Positions 37,034 through 47,318 of a stretch of 64,000 bases of DNA are shown here, piece after piece. The stretch lies in the NCBI GenBank assembly GCA_017439585.1, contig JAFSIV010000012.1, positions 1 to 64,000 on the forward strand, written 5' to 3'. The translations under genes were made by a program, and so were the position numbers. Origin of the DNA: Clostridia bacterium (lineage in GTDB: Bacteria; Bacillota; Clostridia; Oscillospirales; Acutalibacteraceae). Below the pieces are notes generated by a model that was given only the letters and a program-made list of their open reading frames with translations, ran no database searches and was not told the DNA's origin. The first letter of the stretch is position 1. Each line of letters begins with the position of its first letter.

Positions 37034-38170
37034 TTATATTAAAGATTCACTAACATCTCTTTCGAGTTGACAAGCAGATTTATTTCCTGCTCCGCCATCA
37101 TAACAAGAGTTTTTCATCATAACAACTGAAATGCGATTTTTTCTGTCAACCCAAAAATGAGTTCCGTAAGCACCGCTCCAACCAAAACAACCGATATCCA
37201 ATCCATGAGGATAATCTTCTGAGGTTACAACTCTGACTCCCAGTCCCCATTTTTCGTATCCCAAAGACTTATCGCATTGAGGTGTGGACATCAGATTTAC
37301 CGCATTTTCAGATAATATTTGTTTACCGTCTTTCGACTTTCCGCCAAAACACAGCATATCAGCAAATTTTATATAATCATCCGCCGTGGTTACAAGTCCA
37401 GCTCCTGCAGGCATTCTTTTTGCTAAAAACCCGTCAAACACGCAACCGGTCGGTCTTATGGAATTTTCGCTATCCCCGTTTTCGGTACGGTTATGCATTG
37501 CAACCACTTTTTCCCATTGTTCGTTGGTGGGACAAAAGGTTGTATTTATCATTCCAAGCGGCTCAAAAATATTCTCTTTAAGATACCTGTCAAAAGGAAT
37601 ACCCGATACTTTTTGAACAATTCCCGCCGCTATATCAAACGCTTCTGTTGCACTATATCGTTCTGCTGAATTTGGCTCAAACAATATAGGTTTTGTGAAA
37701 ATATCCTCTATTGCTTGATCCAAGGTCATTTCATTATTTGTGTTTGGGGAAATTGTAGTTATCGGCTCACTGCCGATTCCGCTTGTGTGGGATAATAGAT
37801 TTCTAACTGTAATCTCATTTTCAAGCGGCACACTTGACACGATTTTCTCATTTTTGATTATGGCGACCTTTAAATCTTTCGCCTTAGGATAAAATTTTGA
37901 AATTTTATCATCTAAATCAATGAGTCCCTTATCAACAAGTTGCAAAACTGCGGTTGTGGTAATCGGTTTAGTCATTGACGCCGCACGATAAATCAAGCCT
38001 TTTTTTGCAACAAGACCGCCAACTGAACTTGTTCCGAAAACGCCTGAATAAACACATTCACCTTCCTGATGAACAATAACTTCTTTGCAACCTATTTTGT
38101 TTTCATGTAATTCTTGATTTGTGTGTTTTGATATAAGAAATTCAAGTTTTTGGCTTTCTATTTTTCTCAC
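37034..38170 (-). CDS. Serine beta-lactamase-fold hydrolase (class C/esterase type)
   Basis: About 378 residues from a GTG start. The catalytic SxxK is AASMTK (Ser65, Lys68 in this frame), with LLSHTSGIG and an ERYSATEAFD tyrosine motif following. No signal peptide is present, so a periplasm-type penicillin target is unlikely, and an esterase or deacylase acting on imported, acetylated or acylated sugar fits the context. The upstream ATG at 38230 would overlap the GH42 gene by 29 bp and has no good ribosome site, whereas GTG at 38170 has an AGAGAAG site 6 nt upstream. It is the second gene of the operon. A role in antibiotic resistance is not indicated. Confidence 0.8.
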   Translation of the reverse strand: MRKIESQKLEFLISKHTNQELHENKIGCKEVIVHQEGECVYSGVFGTSSVGGLVAKKGLIYRAASMTKPITTTAVLQLVDKGLIDLDDKISKFYPKAKDLKVAIIKNEKIVSSVPLENEITVRNLLSHTSGIGSEPITTISPNTNNEMTLDQAIEDIFTKPILFEPNSAERYSATEAFDIAAGIVQKVSGIPFDRYLKENIFEPLGMINTTFCPTNEQWEKVVAMHNRTENGDSENSIRPTGCVFDGFLAKRMPAGAGLVTTADDYIKFADMLCFGGKSKDGKQILSENAVNLMSTPQCDKSLGYEKWGLGVRVVTSEDYPHGLDIGCFGWSGAYGTHFWVDRKNRISVVMMKNSCYDGGAGNKSACQLERDVSESLI

Positions 38171-38201
38171 TGTTATCTTCTCTTTTCCAAAATTGATATC
38201 A

Positions 38202-40187
38202 TTAAATCTTTTCAAGCACCATAACTTCATAAGAATTCACAGTAATATCACCCTCAAAAGTTCTCCCAGAAATAATATCTCTGTATTTTATATTATTATG
38301 ATATGTTCCGCCTTTTCCGCAAACATCCACGATGATTACACCCTCAGTTTCTTCTCCTTTGCGGGCAGATACAATAACCGAATTGCCTTCTGTCTTATTG
38401 CAAGGAATATTGGCTTTCTTGCAAACAGCAGCAATCAGTTTGTTCATATCTTTTTCATCAGGCATAGTACCGAGAACATAAACAAAGCCTTTTCCAACGG
38501 GGAAACACTGCAAAACCGAGCCGCCGATAATTTCTTTATGTGAGTCTATTACGGTTACAATATCGGCATTTTTATCAGGCTCAAATATTTCGTAATAAGC
38601 GTTACCGCTAAAAGCTTCTCCGTCCTTCCATTTTGACTTAACGCTTTTTTCTCTGTCTGGAAACCAGTATTTAAATACAGCAGGGGTTAACTCCTCTAAC
38701 ATTCCGTGAAGTCGGTCGGTAAATCTTGTTCCGTCCTTTGTGCGTATATCGGTCATAGGACCGGTAATCCAAATGCCGCCGTTTTCAACCCAATCTGCTA
38801 TTCTTTCCCTGAGGTTTCCTTGGTCTAAGGTTATCATTAAGGGAGAAAATACGATATCGTATTTTTCAAGGCAGGCTTCCTCGTCAATAACATCAGGACG
38901 AAGACCGCTGTTTAAAAGCGGTTTATAAAAATAATTTTTCAAGGCTGTATCATAATGAAAATCGCCAACAACCTGTTGGGTTTCAAATATATTATAGCAA
39001 AGCGAGGAGTAATGTAAAGCAATATTTGTATTAACCTTTGTATTATTAATAAAATCGGCGCATTTCTTAAAATCGCGAGCAACCGCTTTTACTTCCTCGG
39101 TGCTATACATAGGTCTACCGCTCGAATCTAAAACAGAGCCGTGAACTAATTCTTGTCCCGCCCAATGAGTTCGCCAAAGCCAATACATAGTAGCTTCTCC
39201 GCCCAAAGCTAACGGCAACCAAGAGTTAACATAGCAAAAACCATCAGGCTTGATACTGCCGTAAGTTCCGGTTGAACCCGAAAAACAGGTTGCGGTTTCG
39301 GTATTCCAAAAAGGACGGTCCTTCATAGTTCTCAGATAATCAAACCACAATAAGCATTCCCACAGGTTTTCAGGGATATTATAGTGATTAAACTGAACCA
39401 CATCAAGCGGCTCATGTAATTTGCGATAATTCATACCGTTAAAGGGGATTTGGTCGGTGCCTATTGGGGCATTTGTATATTTTTTAAGAATTTCGGCCTG
39501 CATTGCCACAAAATCAATATTTGCCTGCCCTGCGCTGATTAAAAACTCCTGCTTTAAATGGGGATTTTCCCAAGTATCTCTCGGAAACGGTACTTCATCA
39601 AAGCTATCATACCATTGACTAAACAAATTAAGGTTTAACCTTTTGTTCATTTCCTCAATAGTGCCAAATTTGTTCTTTAAATGCTCATGGTATTTTTTTA
39701 AGCAGTTTTTGCAGAAACAACCCTCATTGTTTTGCAAATAGATTTCGTTATCAATTTGCCAACCGATTATAGCCTCTTCTTTTCCAAATTCCGCTGCCAT
39801 TTTTTCAACAATTCTAGCAGAATATTTTAAATACTCGGGGTGATTTGAACAGGCGTGTCTCCTTCCGCTATGCTGCATAACTCTACCGTTTTTATATTCC
39901 ACCAGCATATCGGGATATTTTTTAGTAAGCCATACAGGAGGCACGGCGGTAGGCGTTCCCATAACAATAGCGATACCGGCACTCTTTAATTTATCAACAA
40001 CATTATGTAGCCATGAAAAATCAAACTCACTGTCTCTCGGCTCCATTTTGCGCCATGCAAATTCGCCTATTCGGGCAACATTTATCCCAATCGACAGCAT
40101 TTTTTCAATATCTTTATCTATTTCTGATACATCCCAATCCTCAGGATAGTATGCTACTCCTAAAAAGGGCGGTTTAATTGCAATCAT
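38202..40187 (-). CDS. GH42 beta-galactosidase
   Basis: 661 residues, typical for GH42. The barrel opens with LGVAYYPEDW. The acid/base Glu148 lies in GWQIDNEIY, and the predicted nucleophile Glu lies near 297 in FWNTETATC. The zinc-cluster cysteines Cys113 and the CFCKNC group (157, 159, 162) match the family. The trimerisation-type Rossmann domain and C-terminal beta domain are present. There is no signal peptide, so it works on imported galactosides. It is the first gene of the five-gene operon and its promoter carries the shared operator at 40288-40336. The ribosome site is AGGAGATAT. Together with two alpha-mannosidases it suggests a galactose- and mannose-containing glycan. Confidence 0.95.
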   Translation of the reverse strand: MIAIKPPFLGVAYYPEDWDVSEIDKDIEKMLSIGINVARIGEFAWRKMEPRDSEFDFSWLHNVVDKLKSAGIAIVMGTPTAVPPVWLTKKYPDMLVEYKNGRVMQHSGRRHACSNHPEYLKYSARIVEKMAAEFGKEEAIIGWQIDNEIYLQNNEGCFCKNCLKKYHEHLKNKFGTIEEMNKRLNLNLFSQWYDSFDEVPFPRDTWENPHLKQEFLISAGQANIDFVAMQAEILKKYTNAPIGTDQIPFNGMNYRKLHEPLDVVQFNHYNIPENLWECLLWFDYLRTMKDRPFWNTETATCFSGSTGTYGSIKPDGFCYVNSWLPLALGGEATMYWLWRTHWAGQELVHGSVLDSSGRPMYSTEEVKAVARDFKKCADFINNTKVNTNIALHYSSLCYNIFETQQVVGDFHYDTALKNYFYKPLLNSGLRPDVIDEEACLEKYDIVFSPLMITLDQGNLRERIADWVENGGIWITGPMTDIRTKDGTRFTDRLHGMLEELTPAVFKYWFPDREKSVKSKWKDGEAFSGNAYYEIFEPDKNADIVTVIDSHKEIIGGSVLQCFPVGKGFVYVLGTMPDEKDMNKLIAAVCKKANIPCNKTEGNSVIVSARKGEETEGVIIVDVCGKGGTYHNNIKYRDIISGRTFEGDITVNSYEVMVLEKI

Positions 40188-40272
40188 AATATATCTCCTA
40201 ATCTATCTAAATCAAACCGTGCTAATTATATATTAATAATTAAAAAGCCATATAATTATTCAATATAATTTT

Positions 40273-40336
40273 AACATTGGTGAAAATATTTGTATACCAA
40301 AATTCAATCAAATTATACAAATAATTAAACATTTTT
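40273..40336 (-). promoter_or_regulatory. Operator and promoter of the GH42 operon (copy 2 of shared element)
   Basis: TTTGTATA (40289-40296), a 17-bp spacer and TATACAAA (40314-40321) form a perfect inverted repeat. The surrounding 49 bp (40288-40336) match the element at 30034-30082 at 42 of 49 positions. A -35-like TTGGTA (40300-40295) and AATGTT (40278-40273) with a 16-bp spacer occupy the same relative places as in copy 1. Confidence 0.7.
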
Positions 40337-40395
40337 CATAAATTCCTTTTAAAATAGTGAAAAATATTATGATAATTATAACACAAAAATATATT

Positions 40396-40428
40396 ATACA
40401 CCCTGCCAAATAATTTAGCAGGGTGTAT
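40396..40428 (-). terminator. Terminator after the giant adhesin gene
   Basis: ATACACCCTGC and GCAGGGTGTAT form an 11-bp stem with an 11-nt loop, followed on the minus strand by a T-rich tail (AATATATTTTTG). It lies 17 bp past the stop at 40445 and separates the adhesin from the GH42 promoter. Confidence 0.85.
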
Positions 40429-40444
40429 TTCTACTGGAAATTAT

Positions 40445-43400
40445 TTAATTTTCTTTGATTTCTTTCCTTTTTCTGCCACAAGCCTTGGTTACGAAAATTC
40501 CACCGCCGCTTATAAATAAGAGTGCAAGCCAAAGGTTAATATTTGTGTTATCACCTGTTTGAGGAGGATTATGATGTTCGGGGTCTGATTCAGGAATCTC
40601 AGGCTCTGTTTCGGGTGTGTAGATGTTAGTAAACTCTATCAAACCGTCTTCTTCGCCGTCAACAGTATAAGAAGCTGTTACGCCACCCTGTTCATTATCC
40701 TTAACAGTAACAACAACAGTGTAAACCGTTTCATCATAGGTTACACAGCTATCTGAACCTGCGATTTCCTTTACGGTATAGGTAATCTGCTTCTGACCGT
40801 TTACAGCAACATCAGTCTCATCAAACTTCAAGGTGGTAAAGTTGAAGTTGCCGTCTGCATCATTTTTCACAGACTCTATTAATTCGCCTGCGGCATCATA
40901 CAAACCAAATTCAAATTCGTTTGCATTAACAGTTGTGCGACCGCCGGTGAGCTTCTTAATACCGCGCAAGGTAACTTCATCTTCACCGTCTATTACATAA
41001 GTGTTAATAAATTCTAGGTTGGTTTCATTGGTATTCTTGGTGTTCTCTGTTACCACATTCGAAACACGCAACACACCGTTTTCATTAACCACAGTAACGG
41101 TAATTTCATATTCTGCCTGAGAAGGAAGAATAAAGCTTAATATACCGTCCTTTTTCTCGGTGAGCTTAAACTTATATTCACCGGCTGCACTGAATTCGAT
41201 AGAATCAAAGATTATATCGCCATTTGCATCGTTTTCTTTGGTTTGATCCACATCGGTTTTATCGTCGGCACTTACAAGTCTAAACTTAAAATCGCCGCCA
41301 TTTAAAGCCTTGTTGTAGGTCTTCTTCGCCTCAATGCTATGAGTGATAGGATTAGGTACGAAGGTATTTGTAAAGGTAATGTTATCAACCGTAGCGCTGC
41401 CCTTTCTCAAAGCAGACTCAATATTCAATGCGCCATCTTTATCATCGTCAGTAATACTTACTGTCAGAGTATAAACCGTTCCGTCATAAATATTGTTTCC
41501 TGAACGATAAGTGCCGTCTCGGTTATCGGTAGCACCGTCGGGGATAATTTCCTTAATCGTGTAGGTATAAATCTTACCTAAATCAGCAGCAGTGTATTCC
41601 AAAGCAGCGAAGGTGAAGCTGCCGTTAGCCTTTACATAGGCGGTTTGAAGCAACTCTGCCCCATCATCGTACAATCCAACCGAGAATACATCATCCTCCA
41701 ATGCTTTGCCGCCGTTATAGGTCTTTGTACCAGATAGCGAAAGCTCGTCGGGTTCAGGCTGATAGATGTTATTGAAAGCAATATCAGGATTTATCGCATT
41801 TGGATCGCCGGAATGCTTCACAGCGGTCAAGTAGCTCATCTGACCGTTACCGTTATCAATAACCTCAACGGTGGTATAATACTCGCTAGCATCGTAATGA
41901 ATACCTTTATCACGAGACTCTGGGATGACCTCCTTAACTACGAAGTAATAATAACCCATATCCAAAGTACCAAGGTTAATGTTAAAATTGCCGTTGATAT
42001 TATGGGTAATATCATCCTTTATCAAATTACGGGAGGTGAAATTAGAATCTGATTTGTACAGAGCAAACTTGAATTCGCCCTCTGTCAGTCCGCGGTCTTT
42101 CAACGCCTTTTTACCAGGTAAGCTTACGCTGACAGGTTTACTGTTATACTCATTCACGAACTCGATATTATTTGCGCCGTTTCCGGTAACATTAGCGGTT
42201 ACGGTACCGTTTCCGTTATCGGTAATCTCAACCCTTACCGTAAAGGATTGACTGGACCATGTAACACCGCCTGCATTGTAGCTACCGTCAGAAGTACCGT
42301 CGGGAGCGATTTCCTTAACGGTGTAAACATAGGTCTTACCAATGTCATCAATATCATACTCAATAGCCTCGAAAACAAAGGTGCCGTTTGCAAGGTTGAC
42401 GGTCTCAGCAATCTTTGTACCGGCTTCATTATACAGACCGAAGGTATAATCACCCGCTTGTATTGTCTTGTTACCGTTGTTAACCTTTAAGGTCTTAACA
42501 CCGCTAATAGCAACCTTTACAGGCTCTACGATATAGGTGTTCTTAAAGGTAACGGTTTTATTTATGGAATCCTCAAAGTAGTAGCTTGCTTCAAGCGTAC
42601 CATTATTATCAGAAACCTCAACAACCAAGTCATAAATAATAGAGTCGTAGGTTACGCCGCCTTTGTTTCCCTTAACCTCAATAATGTCAAACTCATATTT
42701 GCTAACCTTAGAGAAGGTTAACTTGTTTGGAGCAAAGGCAACATTTCCGTCGGCATCGTTGGTGCCGGTTGCAAGAGCTTTATTTATATTTGTTAAATTG
42801 CCGTTTGTATCGAACTCTGCTTCGCCGTTTTTAAATATTGCGAAGGTAAATTCTCCGGCAATCATATCGCGGCCTTCCAACTCCTTCTTAACCAAGGTGT
42901 TCAAAGAAACCTCCGCATCGGCAGGATCATAAGTGTTCTTAAAGATGATAGTTCCGCTGTTGCCGTTGGCAGATGCGGTCTCGCCTTCAATAGTAGTACC
43001 CTCTGCTGCCACAATAGTCATCTCTGCTACCAGATTTCCTGCGCCGTTTTCTGCAACTTCCACAGTAACATGGTACTCGGCATCAGAAAAGTCGGTCCAA
43101 CCGATTTTTGAAGTATGCAGCTCTTTTACTACATAGTAGTGTTTACCCACTGCGTTATAAGTCGCGGTCAAACGGGCAGAGCCGTTACTGTCAGAAGTAA
43201 CTGTATAATCTGCGGTATCGTCCACCAAGGTCCAGTTAGAATTTGCCTCATAGGCAACAAACTGGAAACCACCCTTTGATAACTGCGGTGTGTTGGACTG
43301 ATTATCCACCGTTTTTACAATCTCAATGCTAACAGGCGCAACATCAAATTCATTTGTGAAGTTTGCTGTGAAATCCAATGTTCCGTCGCCGTTGGAATCT

Positions 43401-46400
43401 GTGATAGGATTGCGATTTTCGTCCGTAACAGTTGCCACTAACTGACCGTTAACATCAGTTACAGTAACAATGATGGTGTGAACGGTTTTATCGTATGCCA
43501 AGCCGGGCATTGTGGAGCTGGGTTCTATTTCAACAACACGGTAGGTGTAGGTGCCAACCTCTGTAAACTCACCCAAGGTCGCAGTATCGATTATAAAATC
43601 TTCCGTAGCTGTGCCCTGTGTGATTTCATCTTTATCCCATGTCTCGCCTAAATATTTTACACTCTTCCACTCACGAGTCGCCGCATCCCACTTTTCAATC
43701 TCAAAGCCAAGAATGACATCGGACTGTACCGGAGCATCTGAGAGTAGCGTCTTATGTGCCGTTACATCTATTTTTACACTGGTGGGCTTGGGGGTGTAGG
43801 TATTGGTAACAACTACGGTAGCGTTCTGAGCGGGAGCAATAGTAACTTTACCGTCGTCATCAGCAGTCTCACCGGAATGGTTACGGCTTCTGTATTGCGT
43901 CTTTGTATAATTAGCAGGAATATTCACTTCCTTTACGGTAACGGTTGCCCCGGCAGGAATGCCCTTGATATAAACCGTTTCACCATGGCAAAGCTTACCG
44001 GTCATAACACCGTCTTCGTCAGTGGTAAGTTCGGTCAAATTTTCATCATAGTTGTTTTCAAGCTGGAATATGGTGTTTGCAATCGGATTACCGGCTTCGT
44101 CCTTGAAGGTAACCTCAAACTCGAATTCGTGGTCGGTCGGGAATCCTTCGCCGCCATTTGCATGCTCAACTTCTTTTGTTATATACAATGCGCCGGGCAA
44201 AATAGGTGTATTTGTTACAACACCCTCTACAATTTTACCGGCTATTGTCTGGGTTGAGCCTGTATAAGTGTAGCTATACTTGGTGTGTTTTGCTTCGGCA
44301 ACACCGTATGTCAAGCCGGCGGGCAAACCGGAGATTACTGCGCTTTTACCGTCAGCCAGATAGAGTGTAACAACCGTTTTTCCTGAGGATAATGCAGATG
44401 TATAATCCTGCCCATTCACCAAAAGGCTGCCGTTTGTATCGGTAACCACAGGATTGAGGCCTATACCATCCATAACAACATCAATAGCAAATTTCTCGTC
44501 CGCCGAAGCACCGTCAGCAAGTTCGGTTACATCCTTAGTAACCTTGATGCCGGTAGCAGGAGTTACGGTAAGTTTGCCGTTATTACCAAAGAAAGAATAA
44601 ATGTTATAATCAGCCGGATCATCACTGTTAATATTCACCCACAGCTGATCGGTATTGGCAATCGTATCGGTTTTGTTTTCGTCCTTCGCCAGAATTACAT
44701 TTGATAATTGCTGACGAATAGTGCCTGCCTTAACCTCCCAGTAGCCAGTTGTGGCATTTCTCTGGAAATTATCGCTATTTTTAATGGTAGCAGACTGTAA
44801 CTGCTCGTATTGAGTAACAGCCTGCGCCTTGCCTGCTATAACTGTAATAATAGTACGCGCAAAGTAATACGTACCATTAGCGTTGATGCCGTTGGTAACA
44901 GGAGTGTAGCTGTTGCCATTTTTTGTGTATACAACAGAATTTTCCTGAATATAGAAACGCTCGTTGGCGGTATTTGGAACAAAGTGAGATTCCGCAACAT
45001 ACTCTGTTAAATCAAGCTTCTGCTGATCGGTCAAATCAGAAATATTGGGCGCTATATCGTCGTGATTGTTATCCCAACCGTTTGCGTAGAAAACATAATT
45101 GCCGTCTTCATCTTTGTGAATATGGTTGCTTCCGTTTACTGCGAGGTAATCGGCTACCTTTTGATTAATATTAATATTGTTTACATCATCGGGCAGACCT
45201 ACCTCATATACCAAGCGGATAGGGTCATTTTCGTTAACAGTAAGAGTGATGTTTGTTGCTGTCTCCAAAGAATCGCCTTCCAACTCCACCTTGTATTCAA
45301 CCATAGGAATCAATGAAGCGGGAATCTTGAATAAGACTGTCTGGTGGCCGGTAGTAATCTCGGTGCGTACCATAACTACAATATGCATCATATCTGCCGC
45401 ACCGGTTGTTCCGGCAGTACCGCCTAAATAGCCATAGGATTTATTGATATACTTAGCGCCCTCAAGTGCGCCCTCCATACCATAGCCGTAAGACTCTTGC
45501 CAGAAACCGAGATAATTATTATCTTCACCGCCGTACCATCCTATATAGTTAGAATAATCATTTGAAGATACATAATTCAACTGTTTGTTTTGGTAGGCAT
45601 TGCTGATTAAATCCTGAGCAACGGAGGTATCGTCAATGCCAATACGCTCTTTAACGGTTTGAACAAATACATCACCATAATCTTTTGGATTTGATACTGT
45701 ACCCAAAAGACCTTCGTTCATACTCTTTGCAAGCTCCGCGCCGGAGAACAGTGTATCGCCAATCAAGATACCTTTTACATCTTTGACCTGCATCATAGCG
45801 CCTAATTCATCCTGTACGGTAATATATCCGTCAAGGTCTGCATTGCCGCTTTCTACCAGCGTTGCAGAGTACGCAGACTGCAAACCAATCTCGGCAACAA
45901 TCTCCTTAAACGCCTTAATCATTTCATCAACATCATCTGCTGACCAATAGCTATCAACATAATTTTTGCCTATACCGGTAGCAAAACGATCGCTATCGTA
46001 ATCAAGATACCAGTCATTATTATTTCCAAAATTATCCTCCACCCGAACGCTACCGCTTTGGTTGGTTCCGTTCTGGAAATTAGACCACCAGGTAGACACA
46101 GTGTTATTGGTAGTACCACCGGGGTTCAGAACACCCGTAGCATAGGTATCGTTACCTGTACCTAAACCTATAGTGTAGAACAATGCATCTGTGTTGTAGC
46201 GTTTTGATGCAGCGCCTTTAACCCAAGCTGCTGTAAGTTGGGTTAAGAATACGGTTTCCCAACTAGTAGAGTTTTTACTACCGTTACCATAACCACTGTC
46301 ACTGGTGCCGACATTATTATAGTCCTCTGTTGCCAGTGTCGGACGGCCATCGGACATCAAAATAAAGATAGGCTTACGCTGAGTGCCTGCCTGTGCGCCT

Positions 46401-47236
46401 GATTGAACAATGCCTTTATCAGACATATCCTCAAATTCCTGCCAAGCCTTGAAAAGACCGTTCTGAATATAAGTGCCACCAATAGTATTCTTAGAGCCTG
46501 TGGGGCGCTGTTTCTTAGAATTGCGGGTACCGCTTGCAACCGAAACGGTAGTATCGTTGCTTCCGCTAACAGTTAGGTACTGATATTTAGTAACCTGCGT
46601 CCAACCGTCATTTGTCTGCTCCCACTCGGTAGTATTCGTAGTGGTAGTATAGTGGTCCAAAGGCAGAATCACAGTAGCAGAAGAAGTATATCCCGGAGTA
46701 CTGGTGCTAGAATTACCAGAATAGAGCACAACACCTACTCTGTTGTTAATATTCATTTTCAAAAGAGTATCGATGGTTTCATTTGCTGCTTCAATCATAT
46801 CATCCACAGAGCCATCATTATCCATCGACTGCGAAAGGTCCAGCACCAGCATAGTGTCAGTAGGTGTAGAGGACTGTCCCACAATCTCCTTATTAGAAGC
46901 CAATGCAGACAAGGCAATAAGGAAGTTATTAGCTTGGTTATCCATAACTATACTGTTTGGAAAAGCCGAACTGTCAGCATAGACAGACTTATCCGTCCAT
47001 ACACCGCCTGCCTTCCAGGTAGAAATACCTTTGCTGCCATCCGGTAGCAGAGAATTTGTTCCATAATAATCCTTCCAGTTGTTAAAGCTGCTGGGATCGG
47101 CAACCTTACCGATTGCGGTCAGGTCTGTTTGATTAGCAGCGCTTGCCGGCAAGGTGATACTTGGCATCATTCCAAAAACCATTACCAAGGTTAGAAAAAG
47201 TGCCATAATTTTTTTTGAAAAGCTTGTTTTATTCAT
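40445..47236 (-). CDS. Giant cell-wall-anchored vWA/isopeptide-repeat adhesin (pilin-like)
   Basis: 2263 residues. A signal peptide (MNKTSFSKKIMALFL to ASAAN) precedes a vWA domain (about 110-440) with MIDAS residues in LDLSQSMDN near 130, then beta-rich linkers and two Cna-B/SpaA-like units (about 925-1145). Eight tandem repeats of about 130 residues follow (about 1150-2205). They show the streptococcal pilin isopeptide-linkage pattern (FxFxLY, YxYTVKE, VxYD, VEFxNxY), implying intramolecular Lys-Asn bonds. The end has a sortase motif PPQTG near 2223, a hydrophobic helix and an RKRKEIKEN tail. It resembles a pilus-tip or fibrous adhesin. No sortase or further pilin is in the window. The start follows GAGAGGAG. 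It lies 82 bp after a Cys-rich small gene and downstream of a hybrid regulator. Confidence 0.88.
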   Translation of the reverse strand: MNKTSFSKKIMALFLTLVMVFGMMPSITLPASAANQTDLTAIGKVADPSSFNNWKDYYGTNSLLPDGSKGISTWKAGGVWTDKSVYADSSAFPNSIVMDNQANNFLIALSALASNKEIVGQSSTPTDTMLVLDLSQSMDNDGSVDDMIEAANETIDTLLKMNINNRVGVVLYSGNSSTSTPGYTSSATVILPLDHYTTTTNTTEWEQTNDGWTQVTKYQYLTVSGSNDTTVSVASGTRNSKKQRPTGSKNTIGGTYIQNGLFKAWQEFEDMSDKGIVQSGAQAGTQRKPIFILMSDGRPTLATEDYNNVGTSDSGYGNGSKNSTSWETVFLTQLTAAWVKGAASKRYNTDALFYTIGLGTGNDTYATGVLNPGGTTNNTVSTWWSNFQNGTNQSGSVRVEDNFGNNNDWYLDYDSDRFATGIGKNYVDSYWSADDVDEMIKAFKEIVAEIGLQSAYSATLVESGNADLDGYITVQDELGAMMQVKDVKGILIGDTLFSGAELAKSMNEGLLGTVSNPKDYGDVFVQTVKERIGIDDTSVAQDLISNAYQNKQLNYVSSNDYSNYIGWYGGEDNNYLGFWQESYGYGMEGALEGAKYINKSYGYLGGTAGTTGAADMMHIVVMVRTEITTGHQTVLFKIPASLIPMVEYKVELEGDSLETATNITLTVNENDPIRLVYEVGLPDDVNNININQKVADYLAVNGSNHIHKDEDGNYVFYANGWDNNHDDIAPNISDLTDQQKLDLTEYVAESHFVPNTANERFYIQENSVVYTKNGNSYTPVTNGINANGTYYFARTIITVIAGKAQAVTQYEQLQSATIKNSDNFQRNATTGYWEVKAGTIRQQLSNVILAKDENKTDTIANTDQLWVNINSDDPADYNIYSFFGNNGKLTVTPATGIKVTKDVTELADGASADEKFAIDVVMDGIGLNPVVTDTNGSLLVNGQDYTSALSSGKTVVTLYLADGKSAVISGLPAGLTYGVAEAKHTKYSYTYTGSTQTIAGKIVEGVVTNTPILPGALYITKEVEHANGGEGFPTDHEFEFEVTFKDEAGNPIANTIFQLENNYDENLTELTTDEDGVMTGKLCHGETVYIKGIPAGATVTVKEVNIPANYTKTQYRSRNHSGETADDDGKVTIAPAQNATVVVTNTYTPKPTSVKIDVTAHKTLLSDAPVQSDVILGFEIEKWDAATREWKSVKYLGETWDKDEITQGTATEDFIIDTATLGEFTEVGTYTYRVVEIEPSSTMPGLAYDKTVHTIIVTVTDVNGQLVATVTDENRNPITDSNGDGTLDFTANFTNEFDVAPVSIEIVKTVDNQSNTPQLSKGGFQFVAYEANSNWTLVDDTADYTVTSDSNGSARLTATYNAVGKHYYVVKELHTSKIGWTDFSDAEYHVTVEVAENGAGNLVAEMTIVAAEGTTIEGETASANGNSGTIIFKNTYDPADAEVSLNTLVKKELEGRDMIAGEFTFAIFKNGEAEFDTNGNLTNINKALATGTNDADGNVAFAPNKLTFSKVSKYEFDIIEVKGNKGGVTYDSIIYDLVVEVSDNNGTLEASYYFEDSINKTVTFKNTYIVEPVKVAISGVKTLKVNNGNKTIQAGDYTFGLYNEAGTKIAETVNLANGTFVFEAIEYDIDDIGKTYVYTVKEIAPDGTSDGSYNAGGVTWSSQSFTVRVEITDNGNGTVTANVTGNGANNIEFVNEYNSKPVSVSLPGKKALKDRGLTEGEFKFALYKSDSNFTSRNLIKDDITHNINGNFNINLGTLDMGYYYFVVKEVIPESRDKGIHYDASEYYTTVEVIDNGNGQMSYLTAVKHSGDPNAINPDIAFNNIYQPEPDELSLSGTKTYNGGKALEDDVFSVGLYDDGAELLQTAYVKANGSFTFAALEYTAADLGKIYTYTIKEIIPDGATDNRDGTYRSGNNIYDGTVYTLTVSITDDDKDGALNIESALRKGSATVDNITFTNTFVPNPITHSIEAKKTYNKALNGGDFKFRLVSADDKTDVDQTKENDANGDIIFDSIEFSAAGEYKFKLTEKKDGILSFILPSQAEYEITVTVVNENGVLRVSNVVTENTKNTNETNLEFINTYVIDGEDEVTLRGIKKLTGGRTTVNANEFEFGLYDAAGELIESVKNDADGNFNFTTLKFDETDVAVNGQKQITYTVKEIAGSDSCVTYDETVYTVVVTVKDNEQGGVTASYTVDGEEDGLIEFTNIYTPETEPEIPESDPEHHNPPQTGDNTNINLWLALLFISGGGIFVTKACGRKRKEIKEN

Positions 47237-47318
47237 ATTACTGTACTCCTCTCAAGCTTTGCTTATAAGACTAATATTTATTATCCTGATTTGCGATTGG
47301 AATTTAAACCGCCGTTTT

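Noticed and set aside
37034-38170. Antibiotic-resistance beta-lactamase
   Set aside because: It has the SxxK fold but no signal peptide and sits inside a glycan operon; an esterase-like role fits better.
41813-45431. Many open frames on the plus strand inside the adhesin gene, up to 167 codons
   Set aside because: They follow the period of the isopeptide repeats, have no ribosome sites and are explained as shadows of a repetitive coding sequence.
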